Position numbers and translations under genes: made by a program. Source: Asparagopsis taxiformis (taxonomy: Eukaryota > Rhodophyta > Florideophyceae > Bonnemaisoniales > Bonnemaisoniaceae). Taken from it: a DNA stretch of 64,000 nt. The first letter of the stretch is position 1, and each line of letters opens with the position of its first letter. This document shows, piece by piece, positions 21,283-28,909 of this stretch. The notes beneath the pieces are model-generated. The model ran no database searches. It was not told the DNA's origin and saw only the letters and a program-made list of their open reading frames with translations. The DNA lies in contig JALQPE010001823.1 of assembly GCA_030407315.1 (NCBI GenBank), positions 62,001 to 126,000 of the forward strand, written 5' to 3'.

Positions 21283-22893
21283 ATGTCGATCGCATTTGAC
21301 GAGTATGGGCGCCCCTTCATCATCATTCAAGAGCAGGAAAAGAAGACGAGGCTGAAGGGTATCGACGCGCTGAAAGCAAACATCGCTGCTGCAAGATCTG
21401 TAGCCCGTACATTGCGAACTTCTCTCGGTCCCAAAGGAATGGACAAAATGCTACAGTCTCCAGATGGTGATCTAACGGTGACCAATGACGGTGCAACCAT
21501 TCTTCAGGAGATGGATGTCGAGAACCAAATTGCGAAGCTGATGGTTGAGTTGTCTAAATCACAGGACGACGAAATTGGAGACGGAACAACAGGTGTGGTA
21601 GTTCTCGCTGGTGCACTCCTCGAGCAAGCAGAAAAACTTTTGGACAAGGGTATTCATCCTACAAGAATTTCTGAGGGATTTGAGAGAGCAGCAGACTTAT
21701 GTATTCCGCTGCTCAGTAAGCTTTCATGCCCCCTAGACTACAGCAGCAAAAATGGTTATGAGGAACTTGTGAAAACAGCCATGACAACACTCAACTCCAA
21801 AATTGTGAATCGCATGAAGCGTGAATTGGCAGAGATTTGTGTGAAGGCTGTGCTTTCTGTAGCTGACCTGGAGCGCAAAGATGTCAATTTGGACCTCATA
21901 AAATTGGATGGCAAGGTTGGTGGAAAACTTGAAGAAACTACTCTGGTTAATGGAATTGTTATCGACAAAGACTTTAGCCATCCCCAAATGCCGAGCAAAG
22001 TCGAGGATGCTAAAATTTGTGTTCTCACCTGTCCGTTTGAGCCTCCCAAGCCGAAAACCAAGCACAAACTGGACATCAGTTCTGTGGATCAGTACAAGGA
22101 TATGCAAGAGGCTGAACGGAAATACTTTACCGACATGGTGGAGGCAGTGAAAGCCTCTGGCGCAAACCTGGTGGTGTGCCAGTGGGGTTTTGATGACGAG
22201 GCGAACCATCTATTGTACAAGCACCAGTTGCCAGCGATTCGTTGGGTCGGTGGGAGTGAAATCGAGCTGATTGCATTGGCAACTGGAGCGCGGATTATTC
22301 CACGCTTCGAAGAGATCAGCGAGAGCAAGCTTGGACATGCGAAATGCGTGCGCGAGATGTCATTCGGTACTACACGTGACCATGTGATACTTCTGGAAGA
22401 TTGTAAATTCTCCAAGTCTGTGACAATCTTCGTTCGCGGCGGCAACAAAATGATTATTGAAGAAGCGAAACGCAGCATCCACGATGCACTATGTGTCGTG
22501 CGTAACTTAATCCGGGACAATCGAATTGTGTATGGTGGCGGATCTGCTGAAATTGCTTGCTCGGTGCTTGCTTCGGAGACGGCTGAACAAATTGCCGGAC
22601 TGGAGCAGTACGCAGTACGCGGTTTTGCTGGTGCTCTGGACAATGTTGCGATGGCGCTTGCAGAAAATTCGGGTCTAGCGCCTATTGAAACTCTTGCGGC
22701 TGTGAAATCTCGGCAAATTAAGGAAGGGAACCAATATCTTGGAATAGATTGTATGGGCACTGGAACGAGTGATATGCGTGAACAAAACGTGTATGAGGCG
22801 CTTGCATCGAAAATTCAGCAGCTGCAGCACGCGACACAAATGGTGAAAATGATTCTGAAGATTGACGATACTATTTCGCCTGTCGAGTACTAA
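21283..22893 (+). CDS. CCT5: T-complex protein 1 subunit epsilon (chaperonin CCT5)
   Basis: One of the eight subunits of the cytosolic TRiC/CCT ring that folds actin, tubulin and WD40 proteins by ATP-driven closure. The start ATG at 21283 gives 536 residues beginning [19 protein letters not shown], a near-exact epsilon N-terminus; the upstream in-frame ATG at 21139 adds unrelated residues and is rejected. Seen: [44 protein letters not shown] (the nucleotide-binding GDGTT with its catalytic Asp), and the C-terminal [10 protein letters not shown] and KMILKIDD. Length matches the family. Nothing unusual. Confidence 0.97.
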   Translation: MSIAFDEYGRPFIIIQEQEKKTRLKGIDALKANIAAARSVARTLRTSLGPKGMDKMLQSPDGDLTVTNDGATILQEMDVENQIAKLMVELSKSQDDEIGDGTTGVVVLAGALLEQAEKLLDKGIHPTRISEGFERAADLCIPLLSKLSCPLDYSSKNGYEELVKTAMTTLNSKIVNRMKRELAEICVKAVLSVADLERKDVNLDLIKLDGKVGGKLEETTLVNGIVIDKDFSHPQMPSKVEDAKICVLTCPFEPPKPKTKHKLDISSVDQYKDMQEAERKYFTDMVEAVKASGANLVVCQWGFDDEANHLLYKHQLPAIRWVGGSEIELIALATGARIIPRFEEISESKLGHAKCVREMSFGTTRDHVILLEDCKFSKSVTIFVRGGNKMIIEEAKRSIHDALCVVRNLIRDNRIVYGGGSAEIACSVLASETAEQIAGLEQYAVRGFAGALDNVAMALAENSGLAPIETLAAVKSRQIKEGNQYLGIDCMGTGTSDMREQNVYEALASKIQQLQHATQMVKMILKIDDTISPVEY

Positions 22894-22949
22894 AATGAAT
22901 AGTGTACATAAAGCGCTTTGCGATGGTTGCATTGGTCTTTAGTGCGGGC

Positions 22950-23474
22950 TCATTTATCGTTAGTCTGTTGTGAATTTTGTTTGGAATGATGTTGAGGTTG
23001 GTTGGGTGCTTGTGGTTGCGTGGATTGAGGAGATAAAGGCGGTTCTACTTGAGGGCTGGTTTTTCTGCGCTTTGCATCAGTATCTTGGGATTGGTCTTGT
23101 TCATTTGTTTCGGGGGACGGTGTTGACGGGAGCGATGAGGTAGGTTGAGCAATGGATGTTGGTAGCAGTTTTTCAGAGAGCGAGACGGCGGGTGTCGGTT
23201 CGGCGGAATCATCACGGGGCCGCTTCCTGACAGTTGCAGCGGAGTCGTTATCGAGGTGTGGCGATGCAGTAGAAACTGGAAGTGGGTTAACGGGCAGCGG
23301 CGTTTCCACTTTGTCCACTGGCAGTGGAAGCATTGAATGTTCGCTCAAGGAATCGGATGAGGCATAGTCATTGACCAGTGCCGAGACATCCATAACGTTG
23401 ATAGCGTGCGGTGTGACCAGAGGTGGGGGGAGGTTGGCTGGAGGTTGGGCGATGGGAATTGGACGAATCGACAT
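22950..23474 (-). CDS. Disordered protein of unknown function, 174 residues
   Basis: ATG at 23474. Pro/Ser/Gln-rich throughout with no folded domain. Two basic clusters, VRKRPRDD and DAKRRKTSP, look like nuclear localisation signals. Near the N-terminus, MDVSALVNDYASSDS resembles the short hydrophobic-Tyr-Ser-Ser-Asp-Ser start found in several splicing-associated proteins; I take this only as a hint. The tail is Gln/His-rich. The stop lies 57 bp from that of CCT5 in a convergent pair. Probably a real nuclear protein, function unknown. Confidence 0.45.
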   Translation of the reverse strand: MSIRPIPIAQPPANLPPPLVTPHAINVMDVSALVNDYASSDSLSEHSMLPLPVDKVETPLPVNPLPVSTASPHLDNDSAATVRKRPRDDSAEPTPAVSLSEKLLPTSIAQPTSSLPSTPSPETNEQDQSQDTDAKRRKTSPQVEPPLSPQSTQPQAPNQPQHHSKQNSQQTNDK

Positions 23475-23811
23475 GCATGCGCGGGAAGCGGAAGCGTGTT
23501 GATGGTGTCAGTGCATATGAGCCAAGTTGAGATTGTAGGAAAGGGCTTTTATGCGACAAGATCAGTGATCAGTGCAGCAGCGGTCATAACGGGGTGGGGC
23601 GCACCAAAATCAAGTGCAAAATTATGTCGATAATTTTAGTCGGTTATTTCTGTTACATGCGGCATGCAGGACGTGTGAGAGCGCGCGTGCGCGCTGCGCC
23701 GCATCTACGGAATTGGGGGCGCAAGAATGGATGGATGGATGGGTAAATAGACGCCGGTCGAAGCACACTACAGACCATCTACTGCCAACTATCTTGGTGA
23801 AGAGATGAGGT

Positions 23812-23911
23812 GCAGCATAGCATAGCGCAGAGCGGCGCGGCGCGGCACGGCACGGCAAAGCACCACACCGCCGCGCGTTGCGGTGCACTGCGATGCACTA
23901 CGGCGCAAGTC
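23812..23911. repeat. Pentanucleotide-periodic tract with NNNGC consensus
   Basis: Twenty consecutive 5-mers in one register: GCAGC, ATAGC, ATAGC, GCAGA, three GCGGC, two ACGGC, AAAGC, ACCAC, ACCGC, CGCGC, GTTGC, GGTGC, ACTGC, GATGC, ACTAC, GGCGC, AAGTC. Sixteen of 20 end in GC and 19 of 20 end in C, while positions 1-3 vary freely. It lies about 340 bp upstream of the minus-strand gene starting at 23474. Confidence 0.85.
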
Positions 23912-24060
23912 AGACGCGGCAGCTTAGCAAAGCAACACGTGCTGCTGAATTGCCGTATCTTGCTTACAGTCGTATTGTACATAATGAAAGTTTGCTGTAC
24001 AACCATAGCTCTGCCAATCAGATGTAAGCTATTCACTGTACGCACGTCTGTCTAGGCCGC

Positions 24061-24105
24061 GCGGGCGGCATGGGCCAGTTCAGGCCAGGCCAGGCCTGCC
24101 TGATG
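24061..24105. repeat. Short pentanucleotide-periodic tract (CAGGC units)
   Basis: Nine 5-mers in register: GCGGG, CGGCA, TGGGC, CAGTT, three CAGGC, CTGCC, TGATG. Same style as the tract 150 bp to the left. A similar triple CCTGG occurs alone at 35401-35415 in the 3.4 kb spacer. Confidence 0.6.
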
Positions 24106-24536
24106 TAAATTCCAACGCATAGTTGTCCAATCAAGCTGCGTGCTGCCAACACACACACCACCTACTGCCACTCCTCTTCATTCTGAATTGTTGCGATAAC
24201 CGCAGGTTGATTTTCAGTAGACGACACGCAGATATTAACCCATGATATCCCCAACTATATTCGTCCACTGAATTTACGCGCCCGTCCCATCCCGTCGCGC
24301 CAGCACCATGCCGTAATAACTTGTTATGGGAATCGCATATGAATCTCCATATTTGATTTGATTTCGAGTGATTACCTCGGATCTCATCTACGGAAACCTT
24401 CATCTTCACGTCTATTCCGTACGCCTCGCTGGTGGTGCAGTTTGAACCATTCTCGGATTATGTTGTTTGCTATTACGAAATCGCAGCGCGTGCAATCAGC
24501 GATTAAAGTATGTGTTCGCCTACATCCGTCATATCG

Positions 24537-24836
24537 CTAAAATTGGATGCGCCAACGTGCAATCGACCCAATAGAGCGCTGCATCTTAGGCGGTTGATAC
24601 ATTGCAGTCTTCCCTGACATACTTGTAGGTGTCCCACCAGTTGTGCCAACTTGCTGAGAGTAGGAGTCTGCCGATACTGCAGCATTACGTGATGAAATCG
24701 CTTCTAGTGTTTTATATTGCGCAGCTGTACCACACATTGGCTGTATATTCGCAATTTGAAAGTTGAACGGCCATTGCACTTCTCTGCATTTTCGAGTAGC
24801 CAACAGATTTGCTTGAAATTGCGCATCCGCCTCCAC
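24537..24836 (-). CDS. Candidate exon or small protein, unrecognised
   Basis: An open frame of about 99 codons that starts without an ATG; the upstream sequence TTGTTTTTTCAAAG looks like an intron acceptor, so this may be the last exon of a spliced gene. It contains MCGTAAQYKTLEAISSRNA and ends MQRSIGSIARWRIQF. No family match, and I could not place an in-frame upstream exon. Weak. Confidence 0.22.
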   Translation of the reverse strand: MEADAQFQANLLATRKCREVQWPFNFQIANIQPMCGTAAQYKTLEAISSRNAAVSADSYSQQVGTTGGTPTSMSGKTAMYQPPKMQRSIGSIARWRIQF

Positions 24837-25107
24837 TTTGAAAAAACAACCGATTTACATGATATTTCGACGCAATCACACGTCTACGTCGCTGGTTCGC
24901 TTCGCATGCAAACGTCTTTTGTACCTTTCACTTGTTGCATACATATTGACATGCTTCCCTCTAATACACCAATTAAGGCCGATTTCAATCTTCCACCAAA
25001 CTCGATTCTCCAATTCTGCCACTATATCATCGCCCACGCCAGCAACTTTGCCGCTCGACAGTTCAACCTGACCATCGACATTCGTACCTCTAGAACTCTC
25101 AAACACA

Positions 25108-25602
25108 ATGCAGCATTGCACTTGTACCTTCATATCACCAGGACTCGCCCGCGGCCTCCGCACACGTGACGGAGCTTGTGCTTCACGAAGGAAACACAAT
25201 CGCTGTGCAGTGCACGCCAGTGTCGAACTGCCCAATTCGGACGGCGAGTCGCAACAGGACCGCTATCTCAAACAAGCCAAAGTCGTTCTGGAAAAATTAC
25301 TGGAGAAAGACATCGAAGCAAAACCAGGGAAGGACGGGCGCTGTGAATGCATTTGGTGTAATGGCAGGAAGAAGAGGAAGTGTAGTTGGTGTAACGGGAA
25401 GGGCGTCAGATACGAGCTAGCGCAAAAATCATGGGAAGATATCGCTATGGAAATTGAGAAGATGCGAGAGAATAAGGACCTGGAACCACAGAAGGAATTG
25501 GAAAAGGTACCCGTGCAATGCTCAGCATGTTCTGGCACTAAAGAGTTGAGGTGTGCCTATTGCCGCGGCAGTGGTATTGGTAGCTATGGACATGCTTATT
25601 GA
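25108..25602 (+). CDS. BSD2-like DnaJ-type zinc-finger protein, probably plastid
   Basis: 164 residues. The N-terminal 35-40 residues are rich in Arg, Cys, Ser and Ala with no acids before residue 21, consistent with a transit peptide. After a helical stretch (residues 50-75), four CxxCxG-type units follow: CIWCNGR, CSWCNGKG, CSACSGT and CAYCRGSG. They are arranged as two pairs separated by a charged helix (EDIAMEIEKMRENKDLEPQK), the DnaJ cysteine-rich fold that binds two zinc ions without a J domain. In plants such proteins include BSD2 (Rubisco assembly) and the LQY1/PSA2 photosystem assembly factors; I cannot tell which is closest. Confidence 0.8.
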   Translation: MQHCTCTFISPGLARGLRTRDGACASRRKHNRCAVHASVELPNSDGESQQDRYLKQAKVVLEKLLEKDIEAKPGKDGRCECIWCNGRKKRKCSWCNGKGVRYELAQKSWEDIAMEIEKMRENKDLEPQKELEKVPVQCSACSGTKELRCAYCRGSGIGSYGHAY

Positions 25603-26162
25603 AACTGATGGGCTGCGTGTTGTATTTTGTATCAGATCACTTCCCTTGTGCAATGTCCTTCCTGGTGGGCTCACGAGCGCTAACAGTGTTAGCGCTAGTC
25701 TCAACAGTTGACGGACATATCGGCGGATTAGAATAACTTTTTTTGGTGAAATATGTAAATTAAAATCGCTGTGGGGGCAGCGGACGTTGGGGGTTACGTT
25801 GTATCGGTACACTGTAATTATGGGTACACTGACACTCGAAAAGACGGATGACGTGGAGCATGATGCTGTCGGAAGCACATAATGGTTGAGCCACTTGTAA
25901 GTGAGGATTCGACCAATGAAATAAAGAAATGGTGCAGATTTTTTGTGATTTTCGACTGTACTATGGCAGAGGTTACTGCGCTTTGATGTGTGCGCACACA
26001 CTTGCATTTACCAAACAAAAAGCGCATCAAATTCCTTACCCACACAATCTCTGACATTCTACTCACCACCCGACTTGATGTAGCATACAAAAGCAACAAA
26101 CCCAACTCGCTATTTCACATGACTCCACCAACAAGCGCCCCTGTCTAGCCTACAAACAAACC
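25603..26162. other. Spacer between BSD2-like and ankyrin/F-box genes
   Basis: 560 bp between two plus-strand genes. It carries a perfect 9-bp inverted repeat 74 bp after the first stop (listed separately). Otherwise AT-rich with no gene. Confidence 0.5.
25676..25696. repeat. Perfect inverted repeat, 9-bp arms, 3-nt loop
   Basis: AGCGCTAAC, then AGT, then GTTAGCGCT. It lies in the probable 3' UTR of the BSD2-like gene. It could fold as an RNA hairpin or act as a dyad protein site upstream of the next gene. Confidence 0.6.
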
Positions 26163-27389
26163 ATGTCTCGTCGCACAACCCCCGTATTCCGCGAGGCAAC
26201 GCCTTGGAACACCCTTTCGTCCTCCCCGTCACTGCCGACAAGCCCACTTTCAGTCGCATCCCCCGCCCAGTGCAAGCCGCCTTCAGACGCCTCGCGCATG
26301 CATACGCGCAACGCCCTCTTCGAGGCGCTCGACTTTGCACGCTTCGACCAGGTGCGCCGCGCCGTTACACAAGATGCAACCTGTCTGCAGGCGCGCAAGG
26401 CACCGCCGCCTACCATCACTACCAATACGTCCGAAGCAGTTGTCTCGCTCAGTCCCATCGACTATGCCCTGCACAATTGCCGTACCTGGACCGCTCTCAT
26501 AGAGCACTGCCAGCGCACCGGCATTGCCATACCGTACGCTGGTGACCTCACCTTCCGCGAGCGTCTCAAGGCGATGAACACCATCATGTCCTGGTTACTC
26601 TCGCACCCTATGGTCGTTCCACCGAGTGGTACCCCGCTCCACGCTGCGATTTCCAATAACTTTTACACCGTGTCCGCAAAACTCATTCAAATGAACCCCC
26701 AGCTTGCTACAAGTAAAGACTCACGCGGAAAGACGCCATTGCACGTCTGCTGTCTGTCCTCTCGTATGCCCGCGGCAGACGCCGCCAAATACGTCCGATT
26801 GCTCGCCGCAGCAGGCGCCGACATAAACGCGCGTGACCTGGAGGGCCGCACCGCTATGCACGATCTCGTCACTTTTCTCGCGCTCACCGCACCGACGTGT
26901 GGGCTTATTCAGCGCCGCAAACGGACACCCTCGCTTGCGTCGGTGGCTGTTGTCATTGATGAGTTGCTCATTCATGGCGCCAGTCTATACGTAACTGATT
27001 TGCGCTCCGCGTCGCCTTTGGATATGGCGCTTGCCACTGGCTGTGATTACCTCGTTTTCGCGCAACGCGCCGCAGCATTGAATGCTAAAATCTGCCAAAC
27101 GCCATTTGCGAAACGATGTACAGGTGATGCCTACAAGGGGTTATCGGCCTCCGGACTGTGGGGTGAGCTTCCTGATGATGTGATCATGAGGATATTCCGA
27201 TATCTGTCGCCGAAAGAGGCTGTAAGTGGAATTGGGTCAAGCTGCAAGGCGCTGAGAAGGTTCGCTGTGTCTGGACATCTTTGGAAGCAGTTTGAGATAA
27301 GCTTCTGTCTTGCAGTGGTACGCAATTCAGTGATTGATCAAGGCATTCATCTTCCAACCAGTCGCGTCAACCCACAAAGACTCGTGTAA
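26163..27389 (+). CDS. Ankyrin-repeat protein with C-terminal F-box
   Basis: 408 residues. Residues 155-300 hold ankyrin repeats, the clearest being SGTPLHAAISNNFYTVSAKL, RGKTPLHVCCLS and LLAAAGADINARDLEGRTAM, with a last degenerate one (GASLYVTDLRSASPLDMAL). At about 332-375 is an F-box: LPDDVIMRIFRYLSPKEAV, then CKALRRFAVSGHLWKQF. F-box proteins recruit substrates to SCF (SKP1-CUL1) ubiquitin ligases. Here the F-box follows the ankyrin array, the reverse of the commoner order with the F-box first. Substrate unknown. Domain calls are firm; no specific ortholog named. Confidence 0.82.
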   Translation: MSRRTTPVFREATPWNTLSSSPSLPTSPLSVASPAQCKPPSDASRMHTRNALFEALDFARFDQVRRAVTQDATCLQARKAPPPTITTNTSEAVVSLSPIDYALHNCRTWTALIEHCQRTGIAIPYAGDLTFRERLKAMNTIMSWLLSHPMVVPPSGTPLHAAISNNFYTVSAKLIQMNPQLATSKDSRGKTPLHVCCLSSRMPAADAAKYVRLLAAAGADINARDLEGRTAMHDLVTFLALTAPTCGLIQRRKRTPSLASVAVVIDELLIHGASLYVTDLRSASPLDMALATGCDYLVFAQRAAALNAKICQTPFAKRCTGDAYKGLSASGLWGELPDDVIMRIFRYLSPKEAVSGIGSSCKALRRFAVSGHLWKQFEISFCLAVVRNSVIDQGIHLPTSRVNPQRLV

Positions 27390-27654
27390 CAACGCCCAGC
27401 TCAATAATGTGTAGGCAGATGCAAAGATATTGTGAAATGTATACGTATAGCAACAGAAGCGTTGAGGGTAGATACTCTTGGTCTCTCAACGTAAATTTGT
27501 AAATAAAATTTCAGCATTACTGAACCCTAAGGGATGTGGACATCACAAGATCACCCATCGCCTCCGAGATGACACATAATTAGAAACGTGTTGCAACACC
27601 TACGAACAACCGAGCAAATCCTCTCGCCGACGTCAATCCCCAAACTAATTCAGA

Positions 27655-28146
27655 ATGGCTTTTGTGGCATCTCAGGGTCTGCGTTCAACCTTCTCCAGCT
27701 TGCGACCACGAACAGCTCACATCTGTCACATTTCCATGGCAAACAGGACTCCGAAAAGTCCAAACAACAAGAACGAACGAGGAGAAATATCGCAACCAGC
27801 CAATGATAAAGTCCCCAGAAGACCTACATCTCCGGAGGAAATGCTGTTAGAGGATCTCAAAGTGATGAGAGCAAAGCGTGAACAAAAGCCTCGAACTGAG
27901 GAACAATTTTCTCCCATGGCTGTTGCAAAGTCGTTTATTGATACGCTTCTGCTTTGGGACTTCTTTTTGGTAGTTTTTCTACTTGTATGGCTCGCCATTG
28001 CTCTCGTCCCTCATTTCACCGCCAAGAATGATGTTTTGTTAGATACGTGGCTCGGTTTGTGGCAGCCTTTCATTCAGCCAGTACTTGGTGTGCTCATGCT
28101 TGGTACTATTGTTCAGGGAACTATGTCTTTCATAAGTTCCAAATAA
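27655..28146 (+). CDS. Putative plastid membrane protein with two transmembrane segments, unknown
   Basis: 163 residues. It begins MAFVASQGLRSTFSSLRPR, a good plastid transit peptide in the style of red algae (Phe near the N-terminus, Ser/Arg-rich). A charged segment with EEMLLEDLKVMRAKREQ follows. Two hydrophobic segments, about 98-118 (FFLVVFLLVWLAIALV) and 137-158 (PVLGVLMLGTIVQGTM), make a two-pass membrane protein. I recognise no family. The layout resembles small conserved plastid membrane proteins of unknown role. Confidence 0.7.
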   Translation: MAFVASQGLRSTFSSLRPRTAHICHISMANRTPKSPNNKNERGEISQPANDKVPRRPTSPEEMLLEDLKVMRAKREQKPRTEEQFSPMAVAKSFIDTLLLWDFFLVVFLLVWLAIALVPHFTAKNDVLLDTWLGLWQPFIQPVLGVLMLGTIVQGTMSFISSK

Positions 28147-28909
28147 TTCCAATGAACGTGTACGAGCTGAACGTCCACCTTATTGTCTTTGCGCGATCTC
28201 GGCTTGTTACCTTATTTAAACTTTGCTGGTATTCCGTCTATGTAATGCAGTTCCTGTTGGTCACTCGAGCTTTTCTAGAGAAAGAATGAGGTATATCTCG
28301 ATATTCTATGTCTGGTTGTGGTTTGTGCAGCAATGAGCAGTGTTGCGATCTGTGCAGTTTTCTGTGCACATGCAGATTCAGATTAGAACAGATGGACATC
28401 AACCTATCTGCCCGGAGAGCTGTTGGATTGTCCCAGTAAAGTAGCATCGTCTCACCTGTATCAATGATTCAAGTACAATGCTGCTGATGCGCATAGCGTT
28501 TTCTCGCATATGTATTCATGCACTACATATAACAATCCAAAAAGATTTTCCGCCCTGGCATTTCCTCGTGAGACGACGTACGTACGGCAGGTCGGAAGTT
28601 GTGTCGGGCAGATACAAGTCCAAAAATCTTAAATTCAATATACAAATGAATGTTTTTTGGAATTTATCAGCTGCTTCGCGTCAGGTTATGTCAACGGCAA
28701 TTGTCGATAGCAAACGCATCCATTGGCACTCCGTCTGCAAACCGGCGATGACGTGGATGAGTTGGTCACCTTTTAAGCATTGAGCAAGACTCGCAAGCAC
28801 TGAACAGAATTTTGCTTTCCAACATAGTATTGCAGCGTATCTAACGCTACACCTTTCCTGTTCTTCCAAATCGCGTTTTATGTAGCCTTGCAAAACAGTG
28901 CTACACAAA
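28147..28909. other. Spacer before NAA25
   Basis: About 760 bp between two plus-strand genes, so 3' flank and promoter. No repeat, RNA gene or convincing reading frame is seen. Confidence 0.5.

Larger units (their letters stand above)
23475..25107. other. 1.6 kb divergent spacer with pentamer-periodic DNA
   Basis: Lies between the minus-strand disordered protein and the plus-strand BSD2-like gene. It contains two 5-bp-periodic tracts (23812-23911 and 24061-24105) and one doubtful minus-strand frame (24537-24836). The 24840-25107 segment is the leader of the BSD2-like gene. No RNA gene recognised. Confidence 0.55.

Noticed and set aside
22089..22760. 223-codon frame antisense to CCT5
   Set aside because: Mirror of a highly conserved coding sequence; Ser/Arg/Ile-rich with no family features.
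24876..25235. Minus-strand frame of 119 codons opposite the BSD2-like leader, considered as an upstream exon for 24537-24836
   Set aside because: The only plausible donor (GTACAA) joins in the wrong phase; overlaps the start of a good gene.
25522..26007. 161-codon minus-strand frame after the BSD2-like gene
   Set aside because: Runs antisense into the zinc-finger coding region; no domain.
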